36,741 nucleotides of DNA from Streptomyces sp. CNH099 (GTDB lineage Bacteria; Actinomycetota; Actinomycetes; Streptomycetales; Streptomycetaceae): positions 1-36,741 of the forward strand of contig AZWL01000044.1 of the NCBI GenBank assembly GCA_000514715.1, in the 5' to 3' direction. The position numbers and the translations under genes are program-made. The notes beneath the pieces were generated by a model. That model saw nothing but the letters and a program-made list of their open reading frames with translations. It had not been told where the DNA came from and did no database searches. Positions 23,768 through 32,479 of this stretch are shown piece by piece (positions within the stretch are counted from its first letter, which is position 1; the number at the start of each line of letters is the position of its first letter).

Positions 23768-24227
23768 TCGCGACTGACGTGCCCTGCATCCGGTGTCACC
23801 CAACCCTGCAGCAGTCCCGATTGCCCCCCCGTGACTTGTGACAGGAGGAAGAAGCTGAGGCTGTTGGACCGGGGTGCTTCTGGTGGAAGATCTGTGACTC
23901 GAAGCCAGAACTGACGTTGGCGCACACCTATGCGCGTAGCGCATTTCCGCCGTCAACGTCCGCTAGCCGGCACGGTCAAGCGACGCGACGTCTGAAGCTG
24001 GGGATCAGGCCGGGGGAGGAGCGACTGATGGGTCCTGGTGGCTGCATGCTGGCAGCTGGAAGTCCGGTTCTGGAGTGGGATGCTCGCGACGTTGTGATCG
24101 CGCGTGGGCAGTCAACATGCAAGAGCGACGAGGTCCTGACATTTCCGGCCTCGTGACGGTCAGCGCACATAAGTGCTGCGACAGTCGTGGAAAAGCCCGA
24201 CCAGTTCGCAGTACATGGAGGACCACC
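23768..24227. other. Intergenic, no supported gene
   Basis: Only short frames of poor codon quality. No hairpin, tRNA or IS end was recognised. Confidence 0.4.
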
Positions 24228-24752
24228 TCATCCGACGGGCTCCCACACCGCCTCCGATACTGGTGCGTCTCGGACCACATCTGTCGTAACGCCGACATCC
24301 GCCAGGTCCGCTGCGTGCCAGATTGGCGTCAGCCAGGCAAAGGCACGCGACGGTGGGATGGGCAACGGGACGCGGCCGCTGGTGTGGACCGTCACCCGCG
24401 GGGCCTCCGGGGGGCCGTCGCACTCGGCCAATTGCCCATCAACGATGTCACCGCCCATGGACGTGTGTTGCAGGCTGACGTAGATCCAGGCCTGTCCATC
24501 GCCGACAGCAATGCTGGTGCGCAGCGAGAAGGCGACCAGATGCCGCCGCACAGTGTCCAGCAACTCCTCAGGCAACCGCAGCGCCGCCATCGTCGGGGAC
24601 AGTCGCTCGTGGGAGCCCGTACGCAGCCACAGACTCGGAGCTCCCAGCGTGTCACTCTCGATGGACACCGGCCATCCCAGCGCCTGCAGCTGGCCGGCCG
24701 CAGCCCGCGCATCGGGCGGACCGAAGCGGACGTTGCCTGGCACAGTAAGCAT
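24228..24752 (-). CDS. Hypothetical protein, divergent from an IclR-like regulator
   Basis: I do not recognise this 174-residue protein. The start MLTVPGNVRFGPPDARAAAG is preceded on the minus strand by aggaagga, and third positions are mostly G or C, so it is very likely real. It is acidic, without membrane helices or cysteines. The middle has LRLPEELLDTVRRHLVAFSL followed by a strand-rich part (GDGQAWIYVSLQHT), suggesting a compact alpha/beta domain. It is transcribed divergently from the regulator at 24905, and the 152-base gap presumably holds both promoters and the operator, so it is the likely target of that regulator. Confidence 0.65.
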   Translation of the reverse strand: MLTVPGNVRFGPPDARAAAGQLQALGWPVSIESDTLGAPSLWLRTGSHERLSPTMAALRLPEELLDTVRRHLVAFSLRTSIAVGDGQAWIYVSLQHTSMGGDIVDGQLAECDGPPEAPRVTVHTSGRVPLPIPPSRAFAWLTPIWHAADLADVGVTTDVVRDAPVSEAVWEPVG

Positions 24753-24904
24753 GATCTCGTCCTTCCTGGCTACCCCCGCGGATACTTACGGGAAGTCGCG
24801 TGCTGCGACCAGCACCACCGCGGCGGGGTCGGCAAACCCGACGGGGGAGCACGACCGATGGTCTCAGTAGGCCCACCGGTACGGAAGGCGCACAGGGGAA
24901 GCAC

Positions 24905-25678
24905 ATGAGCGCGCCGAGCCCGCACAAGACATCACGAGGACGTCACAACGGCTTTCTGGTGCTCTGGGTGCTGTCCGAACTGGAGCGCCAGACCCCTGGC
25001 CCGCATCCCCTGCGGCATATCGCCGAGGCGGCACAGCTGGACCCCTCCAATACCTGCAAGATCCTCGACGAGGCTCGTGACCGGCCATGGCAGTTCGTGT
25101 CCCGTCCTCGCCACGGCTACTACGAACTCACGGGGAAGGGGCGGCGCAGCCTGGGCGGACGCCCAGGCGTGCCCTTGCCCGAACCTGGTCCGTTCCATGC
25201 GTTCCTGGCCAGCCTCTGCAAGTCAATCGATCAGGCCGTGGTGCTGCACTACCGCACCCACACCCTTGGAGGCGGCATGCTTTGCACGGTTGCCGACCAC
25301 GCCGTGGGCAATCACGACTTGGACATCGTGCTGGAATTCACCGCACCTGCCAACCCCGTCCAGACAGCCGCAGGACGTGTGATGCTCGCCCATCTGAAGC
25401 CACGGCTTGCGCAGCGTCTGCCAGCCCGCGAACGACTCGACCCAACGGACGTAATGAGCATCCGCGCCCAACGATTCGCCGCCCAGCCTCACCCGCAGCT
25501 CGACGGACGCCCTTGGCGAAGTCTTGCGATCCCTCTGATCCTGGATGAGCGGGTATGGGGGGCGGTGACCATGTTCGGCCGACCGGCGGCACAACTTGCC
25601 GGTGAAGAGGAGGCTCTGCACAAACTGAGGTCCACCGCCGACCAAGTCGTACGGCAAGCCCGCCAACTGGAAACCTGA
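24905..25678 (+). CDS. IclR-like transcriptional regulator
   Basis: The 257-residue protein has an N-terminal winged helix (residues 13-85: GFLVLWVLSELERQTPGPHP, LRHIAEAAQLDPSNTCKILD, then YYELTGKGR) and a C-terminal GAF-like effector domain (about 105-257, with VVLHYRTHTLGGGMLCTVAD and GRPWRSLAIPLILDERVWGA). This arrangement is that of IclR regulators, though identity in the effector domain looks low. ATG 24905 has ggggaag just upstream; the open frame extends further 5' without another good start. The divergent gene at 24228-24752 is the likely target. IclR proteins usually sense small aromatic or aliphatic acids; the ligand here is unknown. Confidence 0.75.
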   Translation: MSAPSPHKTSRGRHNGFLVLWVLSELERQTPGPHPLRHIAEAAQLDPSNTCKILDEARDRPWQFVSRPRHGYYELTGKGRRSLGGRPGVPLPEPGPFHAFLASLCKSIDQAVVLHYRTHTLGGGMLCTVADHAVGNHDLDIVLEFTAPANPVQTAAGRVMLAHLKPRLAQRLPARERLDPTDVMSIRAQRFAAQPHPQLDGRPWRSLAIPLILDERVWGAVTMFGRPAAQLAGEEEALHKLRSTADQVVRQARQLET

Positions 25679-25810
25679 CGAACCGTTGCAGCCTGCGGGA
25701 CATGACGCCGCTGACCGCCTGACCCCGATCATCTGGCAGGCTGGGACGGCTTCGGATATCTGTTCTCCGAGGGGTCCATGGACTGGACCGCCTGCGCGGT
25801 GTGATAAACA

Positions 25811-25883
25811 ACTGAGGTGCCGTGAGGTTTCCTGACAGGGAGCCAATAAAATCCTTGTCGTACGGAACCGCGGGCACCTCAGT
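25811..25883. repeat. 11-bp inverted repeat with 51-base spacer
   Basis: Actgaggtgcc (25811-25821) and ggcacctcagt (25873-25883) are perfect inverted repeats. The spacer is unusually A/T-rich for this genome (gagccaataaaatccttgtc). They may be ends of a small decayed element or the base of a long RNA hairpin downstream of the IclR-like gene. Confidence 0.45.
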
Positions 25884-25885
25884 AG

Positions 25886-25931
25886 GTCGGGGACTGGAAT
25901 CGGGACATCAGCCACCGTGCCAGTCCCCGAC
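25886..25931. terminator. 12-bp inverted repeat, hairpin terminator candidate
   Basis: Gtcggggactgg (25886-25897) and ccagtccccgac (25920-25931) pair perfectly around a 22-base loop. The hairpin begins three bases after the repeat ending at 25883. It lies between the IclR-like gene and the convergent LuxR-type gene and could terminate either transcript. The other bases between 25679 and 26152 hold nothing I can name. Confidence 0.5.
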
Positions 25932-26152
25932 CCTGCTCAGAGCCCCGTACTGGAACAAGAACTCACCCTTGATAAGGCGGTATGCCGTGGCTGGCGATGC
26001 CAGGGCACAACAGGACGTGGCGCCCCCCTGTGTTCACCCGCCGCGGTGCACCGCGATGCTGACCCAGCCGTCAGTTCCCTGGCGCCTGCTGGCCCCTGCC
26101 GCACTACGCCTGTGAGTCGCCTCGGCTGCGACGCAACGAAGCTGCTCGAAGA

Positions 26153-27223
26153 TCACTTGGCGGGCAGTCGCACGCTGCCTGACGCTTGATCGATGATTCC
26201 TGAGCGAACCAGTTGAACGCCCAACTGGGTTCGGTGGACACTGCCGAGTTTCTTCCGCAAGCGGGTGATATGCTCACGAACAGTGCGCATGCTCAGTCCG
26301 GTGAGTTTAGCGATCTGCGCGTCTGTGCAGCCCTCAGCCAGCAAATGCGCGATATGCTTCTCTTTCGCCGATATCTGGTTCCCGATCGCAGCGTATGCAA
26401 GTTCTTCGCCGAACGGCGTGCCCTGGCGCCATGCGTGGTTGAAGACCTTCCTCAGAAACTCGATCAGCGGGGCTGAACGTATCAATAGCGCACTGTTTCG
26501 GTCGGCAGCCGCCGAGATGAAGGCAGTGTGGCTGTCCATGATGAACATGCGGTCGAGAACCTCCGGGAGTGTCCGGAGCTGCACCTGCCGATTCAGTACG
26601 CGCGGGGAAATTCCGGTGATGTGGAAGTTGTAGCGGACCGGGTCGGCGTAGATAGCGCGGAACTTTACCCCCCGCTCCAGATGTGGGAGTGTCCTGCGCC
26701 ATGCCTCATGAACCATCTCCTTGCTCCGCTGAGCCTCCGGCTGCATCGTCAGGACTTCGTACTTACTCTCCGCCAAGGCTCGCTGCACAAGGATCTGAAT
26801 GACTTTAGGTCCTTCGATGATGTCGACGACTCCGCCGAAATCGGAAGCTTCGGCCTGGCGCAGGTAGGGTTCATATGCGGCAGCCATGGACCGCTCGTAC
26901 CCCTCCAGCCTGCTCCTCATCAATTCGATGGGAAGCAGGTGATTTTGCAACACCCTCCTAGCATGCCCGGGACGGTAGGTGCGTCCATCCTCGGCCGGGA
27001 TCAACAGTCCCGTGCGGAGAAGACACGGGACACGTGCTGCGTCAGCTCGGGGGACTGCACCTTGCTCGATAGCGCGGCGGTACACCTGCTGTGCTAGCGG
27101 GCACGGCATACCCAATGGATGGTCGTGCCGGATGCCTTCGTGCTCAGGGTTCCCGCGGTCCGCGTCGCAAGTGTCGAGGGCCGCCTGGTACGTCTCCGCA
27201 CCGCCCAGAAACTCAGCGACCAT
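26153..27223 (-). CDS. LuxR-type (TrmB-like) transcriptional regulator
   Basis: The 356-residue protein ends in a LuxR helix-turn-helix at 284-344 (ISAKEKHIAHLLAEGCTDAQ, IAKLTGLSMRTVREHITRLR). The middle (about 130-270) resembles the PLD-like/TrmB-type sensor region of Streptomyces stand-alone regulators: YEVLTMQPEAQRSKEMVHEA, then LERGVKFRAIY and a later MDSHTAFISA. There is no kinase receiver domain, so it is not a classic response regulator. The N-terminus has a short Cys/His-containing stretch of unclear meaning. It is followed on the other strand, after about 740 bases, by an XRE/MmyB regulator, and a terpene synthase lies further on. These regulators often control nearby biosynthetic genes, but here that is inference. 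Confidence 0.78.
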   Translation of the reverse strand: MVAEFLGGAETYQAALDTCDADRGNPEHEGIRHDHPLGMPCPLAQQVYRRAIEQGAVPRADAARVPCLLRTGLLIPAEDGRTYRPGHARRVLQNHLLPIELMRSRLEGYERSMAAAYEPYLRQAEASDFGGVVDIIEGPKVIQILVQRALAESKYEVLTMQPEAQRSKEMVHEAWRRTLPHLERGVKFRAIYADPVRYNFHITGISPRVLNRQVQLRTLPEVLDRMFIMDSHTAFISAAADRNSALLIRSAPLIEFLRKVFNHAWRQGTPFGEELAYAAIGNQISAKEKHIAHLLAEGCTDAQIAKLTGLSMRTVREHITRLRKKLGSVHRTQLGVQLVRSGIIDQASGSVRLPAK

Positions 27224-27796
27224 TACTGGTAACCTCTCGTGACCGGCTCACGCGCGTGCTGCGGCAAGCTCGTCGGTGCGTGGTGGCATCGGGCCATCTG
27301 CCACCGCCTTCCGCCCCGGTGCTAGCTGCGCGCCCATCACGTTGCACCGAGACATAAAGGCCCGCGTGACAGTACTCGCTTGCACCGTCCACCGCGCCGG
27401 CGACAATCCCGACGCTGGCAACCGTGGTCAATGACCCTCGCATCGGCGACTCGCCCGACACGTCGGCCTGTGGGGCTCGGTCCTGATGCTGAACCTGCGG
27501 GGCTGGCGTACGCCGCCGGGTCCTGGCGGCACCCGAGAGGGGGTGATGGAGGTACTCGTGGCGGTGGTCCCCCGTCCCGGTGTTGCGGGCGTTGCGGGCG
27601 GCATCGCGCCGCCGGCCCGCAGTTGGCAAGGCGGCACCCCATGAGGTGCCGCTGCTGTGTGCGGTGCGGGTGTCAGCCGGATCTGCCACAGCTCTCCTTC
27701 CCTCCGCGCCGGATGCACCCCCGCTGACCAGCGAACTGAAAGTACAACGCCCCTCATGGTGCGCCAGATCGGCACGTGGCGCCAGGGGAGGGGGCT
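27224..27796. other. Long divergent intergenic region, no supported gene
   Basis: About 570 bases between divergent regulators. Frames on both strands are Arg/Pro/Ala-rich shadows without ribosome sites. The regulatory signals I can see are concentrated at the right end (27797-27863). Confidence 0.4.
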
Positions 27797-27863
27797 AGCG
27801 CTGATCTAGCCAGCGCTTAACCCGTTAGCTATGTCAGTACCTAGGTACGCATGTGGCACATGC
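27797..27863. promoter_or_regulatory. Cluster of three palindromes, probable operators
   Basis: Three separate inverted repeats lie within 67 bases: agcgctg/cagcgct (27797-27803 and 27811-27817), the perfect 12-base palindrome gtacctaggtac (27837-27848), and gcatgtg-g-cacatgc (27849-27863). They are 100 bases upstream of the XRE/MmyB regulator start. Such a cluster strongly suggests binding sites for dimeric regulators, probably the adjacent XRE/MmyB or LuxR-type protein. Confidence 0.6.
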
Positions 27864-27963
27864 AAGGGTGGCTGACGTGTCATAACCCCCAGTAAGGCCA
27901 ATCTGCACCCAGGCCACGCCAGTTGGCTGGCGCGGTACTACAGTGCGCCCGAGGGAGGCGGAC

Positions 27964-28827
27964 ATGACAGCCAAAGGGGAACGTCGCTACATCGCTGCAG
28001 GCAACCTCCTCAGAGAGATTCGCGAGGACAAGGCGCCCCCTCCCCGCAGCCGCGTCTACAGTCAAGATTGGGTCGCGTTCTCCGACCTGAAGATCGGCCC
28101 TAGCACCTACCGCAACTATGAGCAGGGGGTGTATCCCATACCGGGCCCGCTTATTGAGATCTTCTACCAGTCGATGGGTGCGACGCTGCAGCAGCGGAGT
28201 CAGCTGTACCAGCTCACCGGGCAGACTCCCATCCGCCGGCCCTGCTCGATCGAGGCGCTCGGCAATCCTCCGGGCCTGGACCGCGTTTACAGGAAGCTCA
28301 AGCGGTACATCAACAAACACGCGCAGCCGGCCTACGTCTGCTCGGGCGCCTGGGAAGTCGTTCCGGGACTGGTCAATGACCCTTACCGGATGGTAGCTGA
28401 GTCCATCCGCAGGACTGAGGGGCACGAGCTCGACCATCCGGCAGAGAATCCAATGCGCTTCGGACTTGGACTGCACCCGGATGCACCGTCTACGTTCACG
28501 GACTGGGCCGGTCAGTGGCAGCCCGCGTTCATGGCGTTCCTCAAGGGTGCGTATGAGGCGAACCCCGACGACCCGGTTCTGAAGCGCACGCACGACGACG
28601 TCATGCGCCGCCCGGACCTGGCGGCCGTTTACGAGGGTGTGGAAGGAAACTTGGAGCCGATGGCCCACCACCACGTCGACAAGTTCGTGAGTGTGGAGCT
28701 TGACGGTTGGCAGGCTCAGGGCGTGGATGTGTGGATGCACCAGGTGCCCGAACTGTACACGGAGTGGTTTCAGATCCTCGTTGCCGATCCGTTCGAGGTC
28801 CCTGAACCCTTCGACCTTTTTGGGTGA
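27964..28827 (+). CDS. XRE-family regulator with MmyB-like ligand-binding domain
   Basis: The 287-residue protein starts at ATG 27964 after a strong gggaggcg site. Residues 14-75 form the helix-turn-helix (NLLREIREDKAPPPRSRVYS, IGPSTYRNYEQGVYPIPGPL). The rest matches the MmyB-like ligand-binding domain: PAYVCSGAWEVVPGLVNDPY, then NPMRFGLGLHPDA, W-x-x-QWQPAFMAFL and a final VWMHQVPELYTEWFQILVAD. Such regulators sense a small lipid-like or polyketide-like molecule and act on neighbouring genes. Its upstream region carries three palindromes. It converges on the terpene synthase gene, 83 bases away. The ligand is unknown. Confidence 0.82.
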   Translation: MTAKGERRYIAAGNLLREIREDKAPPPRSRVYSQDWVAFSDLKIGPSTYRNYEQGVYPIPGPLIEIFYQSMGATLQQRSQLYQLTGQTPIRRPCSIEALGNPPGLDRVYRKLKRYINKHAQPAYVCSGAWEVVPGLVNDPYRMVAESIRRTEGHELDHPAENPMRFGLGLHPDAPSTFTDWAGQWQPAFMAFLKGAYEANPDDPVLKRTHDDVMRRPDLAAVYEGVEGNLEPMAHHHVDKFVSVELDGWQAQGVDVWMHQVPELYTEWFQILVADPFEVPEPFDLFG

Positions 28828-28910
28828 GGCACCGGAGGGTCTGCTGAGATTTCGGTGTGAGCCGCGGTTTCCGCTCCCTGCCCTCAGGTGCCGTCAGTAT
28901 GGCTGCAGGT

Positions 28911-30005
28911 TCACCCGGTGAGGTCCCACCACCAGGACACGGACGGCAGTTGGCGCAGGTCGATTCGCGGGCTGTCGGTGCTGAGCGGCCTGTCTGCCCA
29001 TGCGGTGGGCATCCGTACGCGGAACTCGGGCGCTGCGAATCGCGGTGAGTGCAGGCCCCACTGCAATTGCCCTGAGATCCACAACGACAGGTCGTCGGCA
29101 TACTGACATGTCGCGCTACTGACCCGGCCCGGTCCTCGGAAGTTCTTCACCGAACGGCGCAGCCTGTCGAACTGGACCATCACCTGGTCACGAAGTGCCA
29201 CTGCCTCCAAGATAACCTCCTCAGGCCAGTAGCCAAGTTCCGCCGCTACCACTGGCAGCAGACTTATCTGAAATCCACCGACATGGCGTTCTTTGGCGAA
29301 GCTGTAGAGGTCGTTGTCCCAGCAAGCTATCACGGAGGCCATGTCGGTGAGGGCTCGGATGATTGGTCGCTCCATCTCGTGATCCGGTGGACGGTAGTCG
29401 CCCGCGATCGGGAGCATTGCCATACTGGCAGCCGAAGCGCGGCCATCGGCGCAGTGGACTGCGTAGGAGTTCAGATCAGGAAGCTGTCGTCGGCGGCGCG
29501 CATCCGCTTCCCATTTCTCGTGCAACAAGTAGGTGATGACCGCATTGCTCCACTGCAGCAGGTGGACCCGGGGAGCGAGCCGCCCTATCCGACGGCGTAG
29601 GTCGCGCAGCGCCGCTCCGAATCTGCCTGGCCCGGCTACCGTAGAATCAGGCGCGGTGAGGCAGCGCACCAGGGTGGGGAATACGGTGTCGCGAGCTGGG
29701 GGATCTTCGCGTGCACCATCGCCGTACGTGTCGTCGAAGGCGTGGTACCAAAAGTTGAGATCTGTTACCACCTGAGTCTGCTCCGCCCTTCCGTGCGGAA
29801 CCGTCCAGGCGACGAGTTCGCCGATGCCGGCATCGGCCAGCCGCGATATTTCACGCGGATTCGAGCACAAGTCAGCCTTGGAAAGCCAAGCTAATCCCCG
29901 CTCCTCCAGCACCTTCGCGTCAGGGTGACGTGTCGGCCGGTCGGGGCAGAAGAACGGCGGTATCTGCAGTTCGTTGAGGTGCACGTACCCGGCTGGGTGA
30001 GCCAT
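28911..30005 (-). CDS. Class I terpene synthase (sesquiterpene-cyclase-like)
   Basis: The 364-residue protein has both metal-binding motifs of bacterial class I terpene cyclases: the aspartate-rich motif FDDTYGD (Asp91, Asp92, Asp96) and the NSE triad NDLYSFAKE (Asn231, Ser235, Glu239). The usual opening LQIPPFFCP and the C-terminal W...SPRF (Trp316, Arg322, Phe323; usually RY) agree. The enzyme should ionise farnesyl or geranyl(geranyl) diphosphate with three Mg ions and cyclise the cation. I chose ATG 30005, with gaggag upstream; an in-frame start at 30110 adds 35 unlike residues. Codon 38 (29894-29892) is TTA. No P450, prenyltransferase or other tailoring gene is adjacent, so it makes a simple hydrocarbon or alcohol. 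The product cannot be predicted. Confidence 0.88.
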   Translation of the reverse strand: MAHPAGYVHLNELQIPPFFCPDRPTRHPDAKVLEERGLAWLSKADLCSNPREISRLADAGIGELVAWTVPHGRAEQTQVVTDLNFWYHAFDDTYGDGAREDPPARDTVFPTLVRCLTAPDSTVAGPGRFGAALRDLRRRIGRLAPRVHLLQWSNAVITYLLHEKWEADARRRRQLPDLNSYAVHCADGRASAASMAMLPIAGDYRPPDHEMERPIIRALTDMASVIACWDNDLYSFAKERHVGGFQISLLPVVAAELGYWPEEVILEAVALRDQVMVQFDRLRRSVKNFRGPGRVSSATCQYADDLSLWISGQLQWGLHSPRFAAPEFRVRMPTAWADRPLSTDSPRIDLRQLPSVSWWWDLTG

Positions 30006-30898
30006 CTGCGTCTCCTCGGGGCACCGCTCGGTGGCAGGTTCCAACGGGCCGACTGGGGGCGGCCAAGACAGCCGTCCGTCGACGGTCGGGGAGTAACGGC
30101 AGGTCGACAACGAGCCTCACGAGACCGATCGGCACGCCGTAGGCGACCTGCCCCGACGCCCGGCGGATCAGGGCAGCGCCACGGCTGTCCACGGTAGGCG
30201 TGGCCCGACCCACGACTGTCGACCTCTGTCTGATCACCCAGCGTCACTCCCTTCGGCGTAACCGGAAGCTACCCACGTCGGGGATGATTCATGGATCGAA
30301 TACGGACAAGAACATGTGGATGTGGCACACCGACGAGCGCCGGGACTCGCGAACTGCCGACGCCAGCACAAATGCGGTTGCACCTGCGGCGACACGGATG
30401 CCGCCGAGCCAGCGTCTGCGCCCCCAGCGGCAGCGTGGCTGAGTATCCCTCCGCTGGCGGCGAGCGACGGCAAGCCCAAGCATGCCGGCTCAACTGGTTG
30501 GTGGCTGACCGGTCATCCGGCGGTCACCGCGCGCTGGTAGCTGGTAGCGCGTTCCCATGCGCGTGTACGTCGCAGCGAGGTCGCGGGGTCTCGGGACCCG
30601 CGGGCGCACACATCCGCAGCCCAGAGCCGACGGGCCGGTGTTCTGCCAACTCCCAGCAGGTTGCCCCGGCCGGGAAATCTCCCTGATGAGTTTGGCACTC
30701 GCGGAAAGATTCGACGCGGGGGAGCGAGTTCGATTCACAGAGTCCTTACGGTCGCCTGCGGAACCACAGTGCAGGCCATCCCGGGCCAGCACTCGATTCT
30801 GACGTCGGACGCATCCGACATCCGATGTCATTCCGGGCACCGCCGTCGGACAGCAAGCCGAGTCACGCGGTGGACAAGCACAAGGGAGTGCGATCCAC
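30006..30898. other. Long intergenic region, no supported gene
   Basis: Almost 900 bases upstream of the terpene synthase. A short palindrome ccgtcgacgg at 30076-30085 lies 70 bases before the synthase start and could be an operator. Small frames near 30686-30800 (MSLALAERFDAGERVRFTES) look coding-like for about 30 codons and then decay. Nothing else is recognisable. Confidence 0.4.
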
Positions 30899-31153
30899 AT
30901 GGGTCCGGCGCCACGAAGACAGTCGAGCTATCGGTATGCACTGAAGACCACGGACGGTGAGCTGCTCGTCTACGACATCGCCTTCACAGACAACCGGAGG
31001 TCACCTGTCCCGGCGGCTACCTCAAGCGCGCGAGGCGGCGATGCGGCCGTCAAGGGGTCGCCGACAGCCCGACCTTCAGCGGTCTGCAGTGGACCAACGG
31101 ACACAGGCCGTTGCCGATGTCCCGCGCAAGGCAGTGCCGACCCACATTACTGA
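30899..31153 (+). CDS. Small hypothetical ORF, doubtful
   Basis: An 84-codon frame begins MGPAPRRQSSYRYALKTTDG and continues ELLVYDIAFTDNRR, which reads like a short beta-rich domain. After that it becomes Ser/Pro/Arg-rich with weak third-position bias, so a frameshift or a shadow frame is possible. No clear ribosome site. I do not recognise it. Confidence 0.25.
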   Translation: MGPAPRRQSSYRYALKTTDGELLVYDIAFTDNRRSPVPAATSSARGGDAAVKGSPTARPSAVCSGPTDTGRCRCPAQGSADPHY

Positions 31154-31220
31154 CCGTGGACGACCAGTTCACCCTGGGCTCCTCCTGCCGCTACCCCCGA
31201 CCTGACCTGAAGAAGGGACA

Positions 31221-31562
31221 TTGCCCGTGCTCGCGCCCAGCTTCTTGCCCTGCCGTCCCGTAGCAACTGGCCCGTCCGCGGTCCCCTCCGGCAAGACCCG
31301 ACGTCTTCTGTGCGGCCAGGAATTCACCACCCTGGCATCGACGCTGGACTCCCACGGTACAGCTCAGGGTGCATCTCGGTTCCCCTTCTCGCCCTGGAGC
31401 CAGGACGCGGGCCCTCACGCCCACCGTCATCTACGGCAAGCGCCGCACCGCAGCCCGGTCCCGGCCAGCAGTCCCGGCACCCGCCGCTGCAGCAGCTCGC
31501 ACACCCCGAGCGAGTTCACCCCCCTCTACAGCGCGATGAGCACCTGGACCGGCCGCCCATGA
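31221..31562 (+). CDS. Small hypothetical protein coupled to the NUDIX gene
   Basis: A frame of about 113 codons (TTG 31221 or GTG 31227) is preceded by gaaggga, has good third-position G/C, and its stop overlaps the next start as ATGA (31559-31562). This is the same coupling used at 32476 and 34304, and is the main reason to believe in it. The protein begins VLAPSFLPCRPVATGPSA and has a segment CGQEFTTLASTLDSH. The rest is low-complexity His/Ser/Pro sequence. No family or membrane segment is seen. A competing frame is also open here, so confidence is modest. Confidence 0.4.
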   Translation: MPVLAPSFLPCRPVATGPSAVPSGKTRRLLCGQEFTTLASTLDSHGTAQGASRFPFSPWSQDAGPHAHRHLRQAPHRSPVPASSPGTRRCSSSHTPSEFTPLYSAMSTWTGRP

Positions 31563-32479
31563 CCGCGCCCCAGCCCTCACTGCCACCCGCCCGCGCTGGC
31601 CGGGCGCCGGTTCACGCGGCCGCGCGTGGCTACGCGGGCCGACACGTGTTGCTGCCGACCGGCTGGCCGCTCCCCGCCGTCGGCCCGGAGCACCACGCAC
31701 CAAGGGCCGATATGGAAACCAGTACCTACAGCACCGCCGTTGACGTCGTTGACACCCACAGCACCGGCGACCGGCCGCCCGCCCGCCACCCGCTACCTGA
31801 TCCACTACCGTCGCAGCCGGAAGCCGGCGTCCACGGCATCACCGCACTGCACGGTCTGCCGATCGGCGTGCTCCACCGCGACGCGGCTGTAACCCTGCGG
31901 CGCGACGTGTTGCGACTGCCGGATGCCGCGGGCGCGGCGCCGTGCCTGAGGCTGTCTCCGGCGGCCGGGATAGCCCGGGTCATCGCGCTGGTGCACTGCG
32001 GCATGCGTCTGGTGCTCGTGGAGCGCTACCGGCACGCCATCCGGCGTTGGCAGATCGAGGCTCCCCGCCCCCTGTCCGCGCCGGGAACCGCGGCGCCCAC
32101 CGCGGCCCAGCAGGCCGCCGAAGAGCTCGGTGGTCGCGTCCAGGAGATTCTCCCACTGGGGCGGCTGCACCCGGACAGCGAGCTGACCGGCTACGGCGTG
32201 GACGTGTTCGCGGTGCGCGTCGATGCCTACCGCGGCACGTCACCGGGTGCGGACATCCGGAGAGTGCTAAGTGTCTCGGCGGGCACGGCAGAGATCCTCA
32301 TCCACAGCGGTGCGATCACCTGTGCCCTGACCATCGCCGCGGTGTCACTGGCTCGGTCGTCCGGGCTCCTGGACATCACACCGGCCGCGCAGACCGGCCA
32401 CGGTCCGCCCGGCCGGCGTGGTGCCCATCCGGGTCGCGTGTCCCAGCCAGGGCCCGATGCGCGGGAGAGTGGCCGATGA
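31559..32479 (+). CDS. NUDIX-like protein with degenerate catalytic box
   Basis: The 306-residue protein has a C-terminal NUDIX-like domain (about 135-275): ARVIALVHCGMRLVLVERYR, the box region IEAPRPLSAPGTAAPTAAQQ followed by AAEELGG, then GYGVDVFAVRV. In active ADP-ribose-type NUDIX enzymes the box ends REx-x-EExG; here Arg and Glu are both Gln (184 and 185), while the EE pair (188-189) remains. The Gly/Glu start of the box is also missing. Hydrolysis is thus doubtful, and a ligand-binding role is possible. Residues 1-90 are disordered, Pro-rich. Start and stop overlap both neighbours by four bases, placing it firmly in the conjugation-like operon. Confidence 0.65.
   Translation: MTAPQPSLPPARAGRAPVHAAARGYAGRHVLLPTGWPLPAVGPEHHAPRADMETSTYSTAVDVVDTHSTGDRPPARHPLPDPLPSQPEAGVHGITALHGLPIGVLHRDAAVTLRRDVLRLPDAAGAAPCLRLSPAAGIARVIALVHCGMRLVLVERYRHAIRRWQIEAPRPLSAPGTAAPTAAQQAAEELGGRVQEILPLGRLHPDSELTGYGVDVFAVRVDAYRGTSPGADIRRVLSVSAGTAEILIHSGAITCALTIAAVSLARSSGLLDITPAAQTGHGPPGRRGAHPGRVSQPGPDARESGR

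Noticed and set aside
27213..27689. A 158-codon minus-strand frame upstream of the LuxR-type gene
   Set aside because: No ribosome site, weak third-position bias, low-complexity Arg/Thr/Ala content and no family resemblance.
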